From CAWBRT01 sp050015355 (lineage in GTDB: Bacteria; Acidobacteriota; Terriglobia; Terriglobales; Acidobacteriaceae): a stretch of 19,340 nucleotides of DNA. The notes beneath the pieces were generated by a model. The model saw only the letters and a program-made list of their open reading frames with translations, was not told the origin of the DNA and made no database searches. Numbering within the stretch: position 1 is the first letter of the stretch; each line of letters begins with the position of its first letter. The stretch lies in NCBI GenBank assembly GCA_050015355.1, contig JBEKBO010000138.1, forward strand, positions 1 through 19,340, in the 5' to 3' direction. Made by a program: the position numbers and the translations under genes. This document shows positions 13,375 through 19,340 of this stretch, piece by piece.

Positions 13375-14833
13375 ACGAATTCCCGCTCGCGACCGCATGA
13401 AGATTCTGCGCACGCAAATGCCCGAACAGGACGCCGCGCAGCGCGGCCACAACTTCCTGGAAGTGAACCTCGGCCTGCCGGCGGAGTGCGCCCAGCAGGA
13501 ATCCATGCGCTGTATCGAGTGCAAGACCCCAACCTGCGTTTCAACCTGTCCGGTTGGCGTCAAGGTCAAGGAATTCCTGGACCTGATTCTTGACGGAGAC
13601 TACATCGGCGCGGCGGCCAAAATCCGCGAGGACAACGCGCTGCCTGCCATCACCGGCCGCGTCTGCCCGCAGGAAGACCAGTGCGAAGGCGGCTGTCTGC
13701 TCGGCCAGAAGGGCGGCAAGTCGCCGCTCGCCATCGGCTACCTGGAGCGCTTTGTGGCCGACTACGAGCAAGCCAGCGGCAAATTCGGGATGCCTCCTAT
13801 CGCTGCGCCGACCGGCAAGAAAGTCGCTATCGTCGGCAGCGGCCCGGCGGGCCTGAGCTGCGCCGGAGACCTCATCCAGAAAGGCCACAAGGTACGCGTC
13901 TTTGAGGCGCTGCACGAGATCGGCGGCGTCCTCGTATATGGCATCCCCGAGTTCCGCCTGCCGAAGACCATCGTCCGGCAGGAGGTCGACAATCTGCGCC
14001 GCATGGGAGTCGAGTTTGAGACCAACGTTGTCGTCGGCAAGACCGTCACCATCGACGAGCTGATGAGCGGCGAAGGCTACGATGCCGTCTTTATCTGCAC
14101 CGGCGCCGGACTGCCGCAGTTCTTGAACATCCCCGGCGAGCACCTGAACGGCGTCTACTCGGCCAACGAGTTCCTGACCCGCGTGAACCTCATGCGGGCC
14201 TACAAGTTTCCGGAATACGATGAGCCCGTTTACGACTGCAAGGACAAGGACGTGGTGGTGTTCGGCGGCGGCAACACCGCCATGGACGCCGTCCGCACCT
14301 CGCTGCGCCTGGGCGCGCGCACGGCCTCGATCTTCTATCGCCGCACAGAGGTCGAGATGCCCGCCCGCAAGGAAGAGATCCATCACGCCAAGGACGAAGG
14401 CATCAACTTCCAGTTCCTGGTGAATCCCGTGGAACTCCTCGGCGACGACAAGGGCTGGCTGCAAGCCGTGAAGTGCATCCGCATGGAGCTCGGCGAGCCT
14501 GATGCTTCCGGACGCCGGCGCCCGATTCCGATACCGGGGTCGGAGTTCGTCACGCCCGTCTCGCTGGCCATCATCGCCGTGGGAACGACCGCCAACCCGC
14601 TGATCCAGTCGACGACACCGGACCTGAAGACCAACAAGTGGCGCTACATCGTCACCGACCCCGAAACCACGCGCACCTCCAAGCGGGGCGTCTTCGCCGG
14701 CGGCGACATCGTTACCGGCGGCGCCACCGTCATTCTGGCCATGGGCGCGGGACGCCAGGCGGCCAAATCGATCAACGACTACTTGACCAGCGGAGTGTGG
14801 GAGACGAAAGCTGAAGAGGCGAGCGCAACTTAA
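13367..14833 (+). CDS. NfnB/GltD-like NADPH-binding iron-sulfur flavoprotein
   Basis: A 488-residue member of the glutamate synthase small subunit family. Cysteines 41, 49, 52, 57 and 61 (RCIECKTPTCVSTCPVGV) and 100, 106 and 110 (VCPQEDQCEGGC) are set up for two [4Fe-4S] clusters. FAD binding is marked by VAIVGSGPAGLSCAG (about 153-167), and NADPH binding by VVVFGGGNTAMDAVRTSLRLGA. The protein ends with the second FAD motif GVFAGGDIVTGGATV. With the preceding NfnA-like subunit it matches NfnAB, which couples NADPH to NADH and ferredoxin; a GltD role is less likely because no gltB is nearby. The open frame begins at 13331, but ATG 13367 has GGAGG six bases upstream and starts the homology. A terminator follows. 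Confidence 0.9.
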   Translation: MSKRIPARDRMKILRTQMPEQDAAQRGHNFLEVNLGLPAECAQQESMRCIECKTPTCVSTCPVGVKVKEFLDLILDGDYIGAAAKIREDNALPAITGRVCPQEDQCEGGCLLGQKGGKSPLAIGYLERFVADYEQASGKFGMPPIAAPTGKKVAIVGSGPAGLSCAGDLIQKGHKVRVFEALHEIGGVLVYGIPEFRLPKTIVRQEVDNLRRMGVEFETNVVVGKTVTIDELMSGEGYDAVFICTGAGLPQFLNIPGEHLNGVYSANEFLTRVNLMRAYKFPEYDEPVYDCKDKDVVVFGGGNTAMDAVRTSLRLGARTASIFYRRTEVEMPARKEEIHHAKDEGINFQFLVNPVELLGDDKGWLQAVKCIRMELGEPDASGRRRPIPIPGSEFVTPVSLAIIAVGTTANPLIQSTTPDLKTNKWRYIVTDPETTRTSKRGVFAGGDIVTGGATVILAMGAGRQAAKSINDYLTSGVWETKAEEASAT

Positions 14834-14857
14834 CACATTGGCAGTTCGTTTCATCTG

Positions 14858-14884
14858 AGGGCCGCGCGATGCGGCCCTACCTTT
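14858..14884 (+). terminator. Terminator of the nfn-like operon
   Basis: An 8-bp perfect stem AGGGCCGC-GCGAT-GCGGCCCT (14858-14878) followed by ACCTTTT, 25 bases after the nfnB stop. The T tract is short, so efficiency is uncertain. Confidence 0.65.
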
Positions 14885-14942
14885 TCATCTGTCCTGCGCC
14901 TCTACCGGAGTGTTTTAACCACAGCGCGGAGTCACAGTAGCT

Positions 14943-15099
14943 GTACGGGAGGGTGGCGCAGGCCTTCAGGCCTGCGATTGAGTCTGGCATCCAGCCGGCG
15001 CTTTAGCGCCTGAGGTAAAGGGTTTCCAAGTACCTCGGCGGCTAAAGCCGCAGCATGTGCGCTTGGTATGCAGCGCTAAAGCGCTGCTCCACCCGAGTA
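14943..15099. repeat. Island of four successive palindromes with inverted ends
   Basis: Four hairpins in a row: GCAGGCC-TTCA-GGCCTGC (14958-14975), GGCGCT-TT-AGCGCC (14997-15010), GCGGCTAAAGCCGC (15038-15051) and CAGCGCTAAAGCGCTG (15071-15086). The outer edges GTACGGGAGGGTGGCGC and GCTCCACCCGAGTAC are partially inverted copies of each other. The whole looks like one REP-type or MITE-like unit. It lies between the nfn terminator and the next gene; the longer open frame of that gene starts inside it and is not trusted there. Confidence 0.75.
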
Positions 15100-15160
15100 C
15101 AGTATGGGAGGACGGCGTCGGCCTGCTTTCCCGCTTCTGGCGCGGAGGAGCGATCTGCTT

Positions 15161-15166
15161 TATAGT
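15161..15166 (+). promoter_or_regulatory. Candidate -10 before the transglutaminase-like gene
   Basis: TATAGT at 15161-15166 lies 20 bp before the proposed TTG start. No convincing -35 was found. It supports, weakly, a start downstream of this point. Confidence 0.3.
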
Positions 15167-15185
15167 CAGCCCCGAGGACCGATCA

Positions 15186-15803
15186 TTGCCAACCAACGCC
15201 AATCTCAACGGTTTCACCGCCCTGGAGTTGCGTTCCCTGCGCCGGTTGAAAACCCCTGCCGGAATCCAGGCCTTCATCGACAGCCTGCCCTACCACCTGG
15301 CCGACACTGCCTGGTCGCCTCGGCGCGCGTTGCGTGAAGGCACGGCTCATTGTCTGGAGGGCGCGCTGCTGGCCGCCGCGGCTCTGCGGGTGAATGGCTA
15401 TCCGCCGCTGGTGCTCGATCTGGAGGCGGTGCGCGATGTCGATCACGTCATCGCCGTATTCCGTGAGCGCGGCCTTTGGGGAGCCGTCGCCAAGTCCAAC
15501 TTTGCCGGCCTGCGCTTTCGCGCGCCCATCTACCGCAGCCTGCGCGAACTGGCGCTCAGCTACTTCGAGAGCTATTACAACCTGCGCGGCGAACGCACCC
15601 TGCGAGGCTACTCGCGCCCGGTCGACCTCTCCCGCTTCGACCACCTCGACTGGATGACCTCGGAAAAATCGGTCTGGGCGATCGCCGAACATCTGGTCAC
15701 GGTGAGCCACTTCCCCTTGTTCCCCGCGCGCCTGGCGAAAAACCTGCCGCGCCTGGATAAACGCTCGTTCGACGCAGGTTTGACGGGGTACGTGAAGCAC
15801 TGA
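15186..15803 (+). CDS. Conserved-looking protein, possible transglutaminase-like Cys protease fold
   Basis: A 205-residue cytoplasmic protein with no signal peptide. The segment EGTAHCLEGALLAAAALRVNGYPPLVLDL followed by DVDHVIAVFRE resembles the Cys-to-His order of the transglutaminase-like fold. With the TTG start numbered 1, the candidate catalytic residues are Cys56 and His87, and a third member (Asp or Asn) may lie in AKSNFAG. This is a pattern-based guess, not a firm family match. The frame is open back to an ATG at 15057, but that part lies in the palindrome island. The TTG at 15186 has GAGGA seven bases upstream and a TATAGT before that. Its neighbours (nfn operon, transposase) give no clue to its role. 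Function unknown. Confidence 0.72.
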   Translation: MPTNANLNGFTALELRSLRRLKTPAGIQAFIDSLPYHLADTAWSPRRALREGTAHCLEGALLAAAALRVNGYPPLVLDLEAVRDVDHVIAVFRERGLWGAVAKSNFAGLRFRAPIYRSLRELALSYFESYYNLRGERTLRGYSRPVDLSRFDHLDWMTSEKSVWAIAEHLVTVSHFPLFPARLAKNLPRLDKRSFDAGLTGYVKH

Positions 15804-15837
15804 GGGAGCGCACCGATTCATTATTCCCTTCGCCGAG

Positions 15838-15995
15838 AGCCCGCGTAGCGGGCAGAAGACGGTAGCCCCAGGCGCAAGCCTGGGGTGGCATGAGATTCTG
15901 CAGTCATAGCCCGCGTAGCGGGCAGAAGACGGTAGCCCCAGGCGCAAGCCTGGGGGTGGCATGGGTTGTGTAGTCATAGCCCGCGTAGCGGGCGT
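15838..15995. repeat. REP-like array, three units at 70-bp period
   Basis: AGCCCGCGTAGCGGGC begins at 15838, 15908 and 15978, an exact 70-bp period. Units one and two are full length and almost identical, each containing two hairpins (GCCCGC-GTA-GCGGGC and CCCCAGGC-GCAA-GCCTGGGG); the third is truncated. The array lies directly downstream of the transposase gene, and its first 30 bases reappear exactly, inverted, at 16555-16584. Confidence 0.88.
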
Positions 15996-16000
15996 AAGAA

Positions 16001-16453
16001 CTACCGCCAAATATACCGTTCGTCGAACTCCACTCCGTGTTTTCGTAGCAAGCCGAGGAATTCGTCTTGGAATGAAATCCTAAGATGATGCCGTGCCTGC
16101 CCTTCTATATAACGGATCAAGTTCGCCCGGTTAGACTCACTCACGCTGAATGCACCATATCCCCCTTGCCAGCCGAAGGACCGCCGCTCCGGCCATTTCT
16201 CCTTCACCCAACGGGATGAGTTCGTCTTGATTACTCGGAGGCAATCCGCGACGGCGAGGTCGGCGGGCAACCTCGTCAGCAGGTGAACGTGATCTGTGGT
16301 GCCACCAATGGCTATAGGCGTCGCATGGAGTTCACGCAGAATTCCGCCGAGATAGGCATGCAGATCATCCCGAATAAGGTCGACAATCAACGATGCGCGT
16401 CCGTGGGTGGAGAAGGTGACATGCGTGAGCAGGCTGGTAAATGTGTGCGCCAT
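16001..16453 (-). CDS. IS200/RAYT-type tyrosine transposase (Y1_Tnp)
   Basis: A 150-residue HUH-superfamily transposase. The His-hydrophobe-His metal site is DHVHLL (H55, H57). The nucleophile tyrosine is Y115 in NLIRYIEGQARHH, with the usual Gln four residues on. An N-terminal beta strand (LLTHVTFSTHGR) and the C-terminal KHGVEFDERYIWR are typical of the IS200-like and REP-associated groups. All catalytic residues are present and the frame is intact, so it may be active. GGAGG lies nine bases before the ATG. It is flanked on both sides by inverted copies of a REP-like palindrome, which favours the REP-associated (RAYT) type that acts on single-stranded hairpins. No accessory tnpB is present. 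Confidence 0.9.
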   Translation of the reverse strand: MAHTFTSLLTHVTFSTHGRASLIVDLIRDDLHAYLGGILRELHATPIAIGGTTDHVHLLTRLPADLAVADCLRVIKTNSSRWVKEKWPERRSFGWQGGYGAFSVSESNRANLIRYIEGQARHHLRISFQDEFLGLLRKHGVEFDERYIWR

Positions 16454-16554
16454 TCTTACGCCCCTCCGGGGCTGTCGCTCCAGATCCCAACCTTACCCCA
16501 GGCTTACAACCCAGCAAGCCAAAAACGGGCTTGCCGGGGACCCCGGCGCCATGA

Positions 16555-16584
16555 GGCTACCGTCTTCTGCCCGCTACGCGGGCT
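16555..16584. repeat. Inverted REP copy upstream of the transposase gene
   Basis: Exact reverse complement over 30 bases of the beginnings of the units at 15838 and 15908, including the palindrome GCCCGCTACGCGGGC. With the array on the other side it forms inverted boundaries to a transposase unit of about 750 bp. Confidence 0.85.
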
Positions 16585-16702
16585 CGGGCCGACCCTGCCC
16601 AAAAGCGGGACAGGATGGGCCACCCGCCGGGCAACCCGGAAACTAACAATTGCTGGAGCTTTGGCTTCCGTTGAGTTTCTCTTTCTCTCCGCTGTGACCA
16701 GC

Positions 16703-16708
16703 TATAAT
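16703..16708 (+). promoter_or_regulatory. uvrB promoter -10 element
   Basis: A perfect TATAAT at 16703-16708, 65 bp before the uvrB start. TTGAGT (16671-16676) is a plausible -35 sequence but is 26 bp away, too far for a normal promoter. No LexA-type operator was recognised around it. Confidence 0.5.
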
Positions 16709-16772
16709 CAAGAGTTACCCAACCGCCCGGATGCGTTTCTGTGCGCCTACCGGCGGGACAGAGCGGAGTCTT

Positions 16773-18761
16773 ATGCAGTTCAAGTTGGAATCGAATTATC
16801 AGCCGCAAGGCGATCAAATCACTGCGCTTGCGCAGCTCTCGCGCGGGTTGTTCGAGGGCGAGAAGCACCAGGTGCTGCTGGGCGTCACCGGCTCCGGCAA
16901 GACCTTTACCATGGCCAAGATCATCGCCGAGGTCAACCGTCCGGCGCTCATCCTAGCGCACAACAAGACCCTGGCTGCGCAGCTTTACCACGAGTTCAAG
17001 AGCTTCTTCCCGCACAATGCGGTCGAGTACTTCGTCTCCTACTACGACTACTACCAGCCCGAGGCTTACATTCCGGCCTCCGACGTCTACATCGAGAAGG
17101 AAGCGACCATCAACGACGAGCTCGACAAGCTGCGGCTTTCGGCCACCAAGTCATTGTTCGAGCGCCGCGACTGCATCATTGTCGCCTCCGTGAGCTGCAT
17201 CTATGGCCTGGGTTCGCCGGAAGCCTATTACGGAATGCTGCTTTTCCTCGAGAAGGGCCAGAAGATCCGCCGTCAGGACATCACCAGCAAGCTGGTGGAG
17301 ATCCTCTACGAGCGCACCGACACCGAATTCAAGCGCGGCACGTTTCGGGTGCGCGGCGACGTCATCGAAATCTTTCCCACCTATGACGACAACGCCTACC
17401 GCATAGAGCTGTGGGGAGATGAAATCGAATCGCTCTCTCAAATCGATCCGCTCTTCGGGAGCGTCAAGCAAAAATATGCCCGCCTGCCCATCTATCCCAA
17501 GACCCATTACGTGATGAAGCCGGAGCAAAAAAAAGGCGCGGTCGAATCCATTCTTCAGGAGCTCGCCTGGTGGGAGAGCGAACTGGAAAAGCAGGGCCGC
17601 ATCGTCGAGGCGCAGCGCGTTCACCAGCGCACACGCTTCGACCTGGAGATGATCAAGGAGATGGGCTACTGCCACGGCATCGAGAACTACTCGCGGCACT
17701 TTACCGGCAGACTGCCCGGTGAGCCGCCGCCCACCCTGCTCGACTACGTTCCCCGCGACTTCCTGGTTTTCATCGACGAGTCTCACCAGACCGTCCCGCA
17801 ACTGCACGGCATGTGGCACGGCGACCGCTCGCGCAAACAGACGTTGATCGAGTACGGATTCCGCCTGCCGAGCGCGCTGGACAACCGTCCGCTGACCTTT
17901 GAAGAGTTCGAGAATCGCGTGAACCAAGCGATCTATGTTTCTGCAACGCCAGGGCCTTACGAGCTGACCAAATCGGCGGGCGTGGTGGTCGAGCAGATCA
18001 TCCGCCCTACCGGACTGGTCGATCCCGAGGTCGAGGTTCGCCCGGTCAAGGGACAGATCGACGACCTTCTGCACGAGATTCGCGACCGGGTAAGCAAGGG
18101 CCAGCGGGTGCTGGTTACGACCCTGACCAAGCGCATGGCCGAGGACCTCGCCGAATACTACAGCGAGGTCGGCGTGCGCTGCCGCTACCTGCACTCGGAG
18201 ATCGAAACCCTGGAGCGCATCAACATTCTGCGCGATCTGCGCAAGGGCGAGTTCGACGTGCTGATTGGGATTAACTTATTGCGCGAAGGTCTTGATTTGC
18301 CGGAGGTTTCGCTGGTCGCCATCCTCGATGCCGACAAGGAAGGTTTTCTACGTTCGGCCGGCTCGCTGATTCAGACCATCGGGCGCTGCGCCCGCAACGT
18401 CGAGGGCCGGGCCGTCCTCTACGCCGACCGCATGACGGATTCCATGCGCAAAGCCATCGGCGAAACCGAGCGCCGCCGGGCAATTCAGCGCGCCTACAAC
18501 GAAGAGAATGGCATTACGCCTCAGAGCATCGTGCGCCCGGTCGACATGGCGCTGGCGCGAGTAATCGAGGCCGATTACGCCGACATACCCCAGCCCATCG
18601 AAGGCGTGCCTGAATTTAAATCACAGGATGAACTGGACGCGTTTATCTCCAAGCTGGAAAGCGACATGCGCGAGGCCGCCAAACGCTTCGAGTTCGAGCT
18701 GGCCGCCAAACTGCGCGACCAGGTCCGCGAACTGAAGACCAAGGAATTTATTTTTACCTGA
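16773..18761 (+). CDS. uvrB: UvrABC excinuclease subunit B
   Basis: A 662-residue DNA damage-recognition helicase of nucleotide excision repair. It is loaded by UvrA, verifies the lesion and recruits UvrC. Walker A is GVTGSGKT (37-44). The damage-probing beta hairpin follows, with YYDYYQPEAYIP from residue 90. The DEAD-like motif is FIDESHQT, and the later helicase motifs include SATPGPYE, TLTKRMAEDL, HSEIETLER, GINLLREGLDLPEVSLV and QTIGRCARN. The last about 40 residues (LDAFISKLESDMREAAKRFE) form the UVR helical hairpin that contacts UvrC. Length and motif set are complete. The ATG at 16773 has GGAG four bases before it; an ATG 14 codons upstream lacks such a site. It stands alone, as is common for uvrB. 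Confidence 0.97.
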   Translation: MQFKLESNYQPQGDQITALAQLSRGLFEGEKHQVLLGVTGSGKTFTMAKIIAEVNRPALILAHNKTLAAQLYHEFKSFFPHNAVEYFVSYYDYYQPEAYIPASDVYIEKEATINDELDKLRLSATKSLFERRDCIIVASVSCIYGLGSPEAYYGMLLFLEKGQKIRRQDITSKLVEILYERTDTEFKRGTFRVRGDVIEIFPTYDDNAYRIELWGDEIESLSQIDPLFGSVKQKYARLPIYPKTHYVMKPEQKKGAVESILQELAWWESELEKQGRIVEAQRVHQRTRFDLEMIKEMGYCHGIENYSRHFTGRLPGEPPPTLLDYVPRDFLVFIDESHQTVPQLHGMWHGDRSRKQTLIEYGFRLPSALDNRPLTFEEFENRVNQAIYVSATPGPYELTKSAGVVVEQIIRPTGLVDPEVEVRPVKGQIDDLLHEIRDRVSKGQRVLVTTLTKRMAEDLAEYYSEVGVRCRYLHSEIETLERINILRDLRKGEFDVLIGINLLREGLDLPEVSLVAILDADKEGFLRSAGSLIQTIGRCARNVEGRAVLYADRMTDSMRKAIGETERRRAIQRAYNEENGITPQSIVRPVDMALARVIEADYADIPQPIEGVPEFKSQDELDAFISKLESDMREAAKRFEFELAAKLRDQVRELKTKEFIFT

Positions 18762-18988
18762 ATGGATGCGGGGCGAGAAGAATCAACGAGCCCACCTTAG
18801 CGTCGAACTGTACGACTCTGCCCCAGTTGTGTATCCCAAACTTCCCAAGGAAATGTCATGGCGACCGGAGCGAAGCGGAGTGGAGCCACCCTTTGTTTTT
18901 CAGCAGTAAGGAACAAAAGGTGGCTCGACTTCGCTCGCCATGACAGTCTGATATGTCGGGATATACCTACTGGGAAAACCGGCACTAG
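18762..18988. other. Intergenic region downstream of uvrB
   Basis: Apart from the inverted repeat at 18854-18945 nothing is recognised. No classical uvrB terminator with a T tract is seen; the repeat could serve as one. Confidence 0.5.
18854..18945. repeat. Intergenic inverted repeat, TGTCATGGCGA ends
   Basis: TGTCATGGCGA (18854-18864) and TCGCCATGACA (18935-18945) are perfect inverted ends. Inside, GCGAAG...GAGCCACC pairs with GGTGGCTCGACTTCGC, and CCTTTGTT with AACAAAAGG, giving one long interrupted hairpin of 92 bases. This family is different from the others in the window. Confidence 0.75.
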
Positions 18989-19183
18989 TTATCCGCCCAG
19001 CCTTGGGGACTGGACTTCGGCGAGTTCCAGTGGGCCAGACCGCCGCTTAATAGCCCTTGGGGCATTCAACAGCCTGACCACCGTCTGTATCTCCAGGGCT
19101 GTCCGCTCCACTATTTCACCGATCGTGAAATGGGCGTCGAAAAGTTCCCGGACTCTCTGCTGCGCATCGCTCATGGGGCCCAT
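18989..19183 (-). CDS. Small helix-turn-helix-like hypothetical protein
   Basis: A 64-residue protein I cannot assign. Residues about 8-40 (AQQRVRELFDAHFTIGEIVE then RTALEIQTVVRLLN) read like a helix-turn-helix of the sigma-region-4 or resolvase C-terminal kind. A basic patch (APRAIKRR) follows, so DNA binding is plausible. The ATG at 19183 has AGGAG eight bases upstream. The frame is open further to a GTG at 19303, but that part has no domain-like content and overlaps a possible promoter. It faces uvrB across the inverted repeat. It could be an orphan regulator or a remnant of a larger recombinase-type protein; it could also be a chance frame. Confidence 0.5.
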   Translation of the reverse strand: MGPMSDAQQRVRELFDAHFTIGEIVERTALEIQTVVRLLNAPRAIKRRSGPLELAEVQSPRLGG

Positions 19184-19296
19184 GGTGACTGCTCCTGCTC
19201 CCCGGATGCCGCTGTCGGTTCTGGCAACCGGGCGCCGCTTAAATTCCAGCAGCCCACATTCCGATGCAACCTGCTCTGCTTCCGTTGTATTTCGGG

Positions 19297-19325
19297 TTAA
19301 CACGGGGAGAAATATACGTTGTCAA
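19297..19325 (-). promoter_or_regulatory. Weak promoter candidate for the small HTH gene
   Basis: On the minus strand a perfect TTGACA (19325-19320) is followed after 17 bases by TGTTAA (19302-19297), which matches the -10 consensus at only three of six positions. Confidence 0.25.
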
Positions 19326-19340
19326 ATTAGCACTAACGCG

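Larger units (their letters stand above)
16454..16772. other. Intergenic region between the transposase and uvrB
   Basis: Contains a CCCCTCCGGGG hairpin next to the transposase start, a fragmentary REP-like stretch, the inverted 30-bp REP copy (16555-16584), a CCTGCCC-AAAAGC-GGGACAGG hairpin with GGGCCACCC (about 16592-16625), and the uvrB promoter. An open frame crosses it from 16283 but is antisense to the transposase gene and then out of frame with uvrB. Confidence 0.55.

Noticed and set aside
13541..14854. 437-codon minus-strand open frame opposite the nfnB-like gene
   Set aside because: Shadow of a gene with complete flavin and iron-sulfur motifs; no motif in its own translation.
15838..15995. 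Possible CRISPR array
   Set aside because: The 70-bp units repeat along their full length, with no unique spacers between short repeats, and contain two hairpins each, as in REP arrays.
15183..16010. 275-codon minus-strand frame opposite the transglutaminase-like gene
   Set aside because: It runs through the REP array and has low-complexity content. The plus-strand frame has a better start and a Cys/His pattern. I did not choose on codon statistics, so a small doubt remains.
16283..17386. 367-codon plus-strand open frame crossing the transposase region into uvrB
   Set aside because: Antisense to the transposase and then out of frame with uvrB; no domain.

Overview
The window reads as a piece of chromosome from a moderately GC-rich soil-type bacterium, most likely an Acidobacteriota (Koribacter/Terriglobia-like) genome. 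The main reason is the dense set of intergenic palindromes (GGTGGCCCA...GGGGCAGTT, GGTGCCCCACATCTGCC..., GTCATCCTGAGG...GAAGGATCTGC), which I associate with that phylum. A fused E1 alpha-beta dehydrogenase, a kinase-less KdpD-like sensor and a RAYT-type transposase with REP palindromes fit the same picture. The phylum call is an inference; no rRNA or tRNA gene is present to confirm it.

Layout. 1-2150: a PhaR-type polyhydroxyalkanoate regulator with an exact CTGC-N3-GCAG operator in its leader, a 148-bp MITE-like element, a MarR regulator, and a convergent gene for a small secreted protein. 2340-6770: a long-chain acyl-CoA synthetase (minus) diverges from a two-gene cassette, a four-carbon acid sugar kinase and a PdxA2-like dehydrogenase, which together resemble the D-threonate/D-erythronate breakdown route. 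A short repeat has been inserted between those two genes and is bracketed by a 12-bp duplication containing the kinase stop codon. 6870-11020 (all minus): a secreted mini-protein with four CX3C motifs, a KdpD N-terminal/Usp protein without a histidine kinase, and a 728-residue fused 2-oxoacid dehydrogenase E1, separated by clusters of hairpin repeats.

11553-14833 (plus): a HAD phosphatase of the phosphoglycolate phosphatase type, then a two-gene operon with 8-nt overlap encoding NfnA- and NfnB-like flavin/iron-sulfur subunits (transhydrogenase or glutamate-synthase-small-subunit class), closed by a terminator. 14940-15100: an island of four successive palindromes. 15186-15803: an uncharacterised protein with a transglutaminase-like Cys/His arrangement and a probable TTG start. 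15838-16584: an IS200/RAYT-type transposase bracketed by REP units in inverted orientation. 16773-18761: full-length uvrB. 18989-19183: a small helix-turn-helix-like protein.

Working together. The clear functional couplings are nfnA-nfnB and kinase-pdxA2. The acyl-CoA synthetase, E1 dehydrogenase and PhaR all touch acyl-CoA and storage-polymer metabolism, but they are separate transcription units and I infer no common regulon. Many of the longest open frames in the window lie antisense to real genes or run through the repeats and are artefacts; several real genes start well inside their longest open frame.
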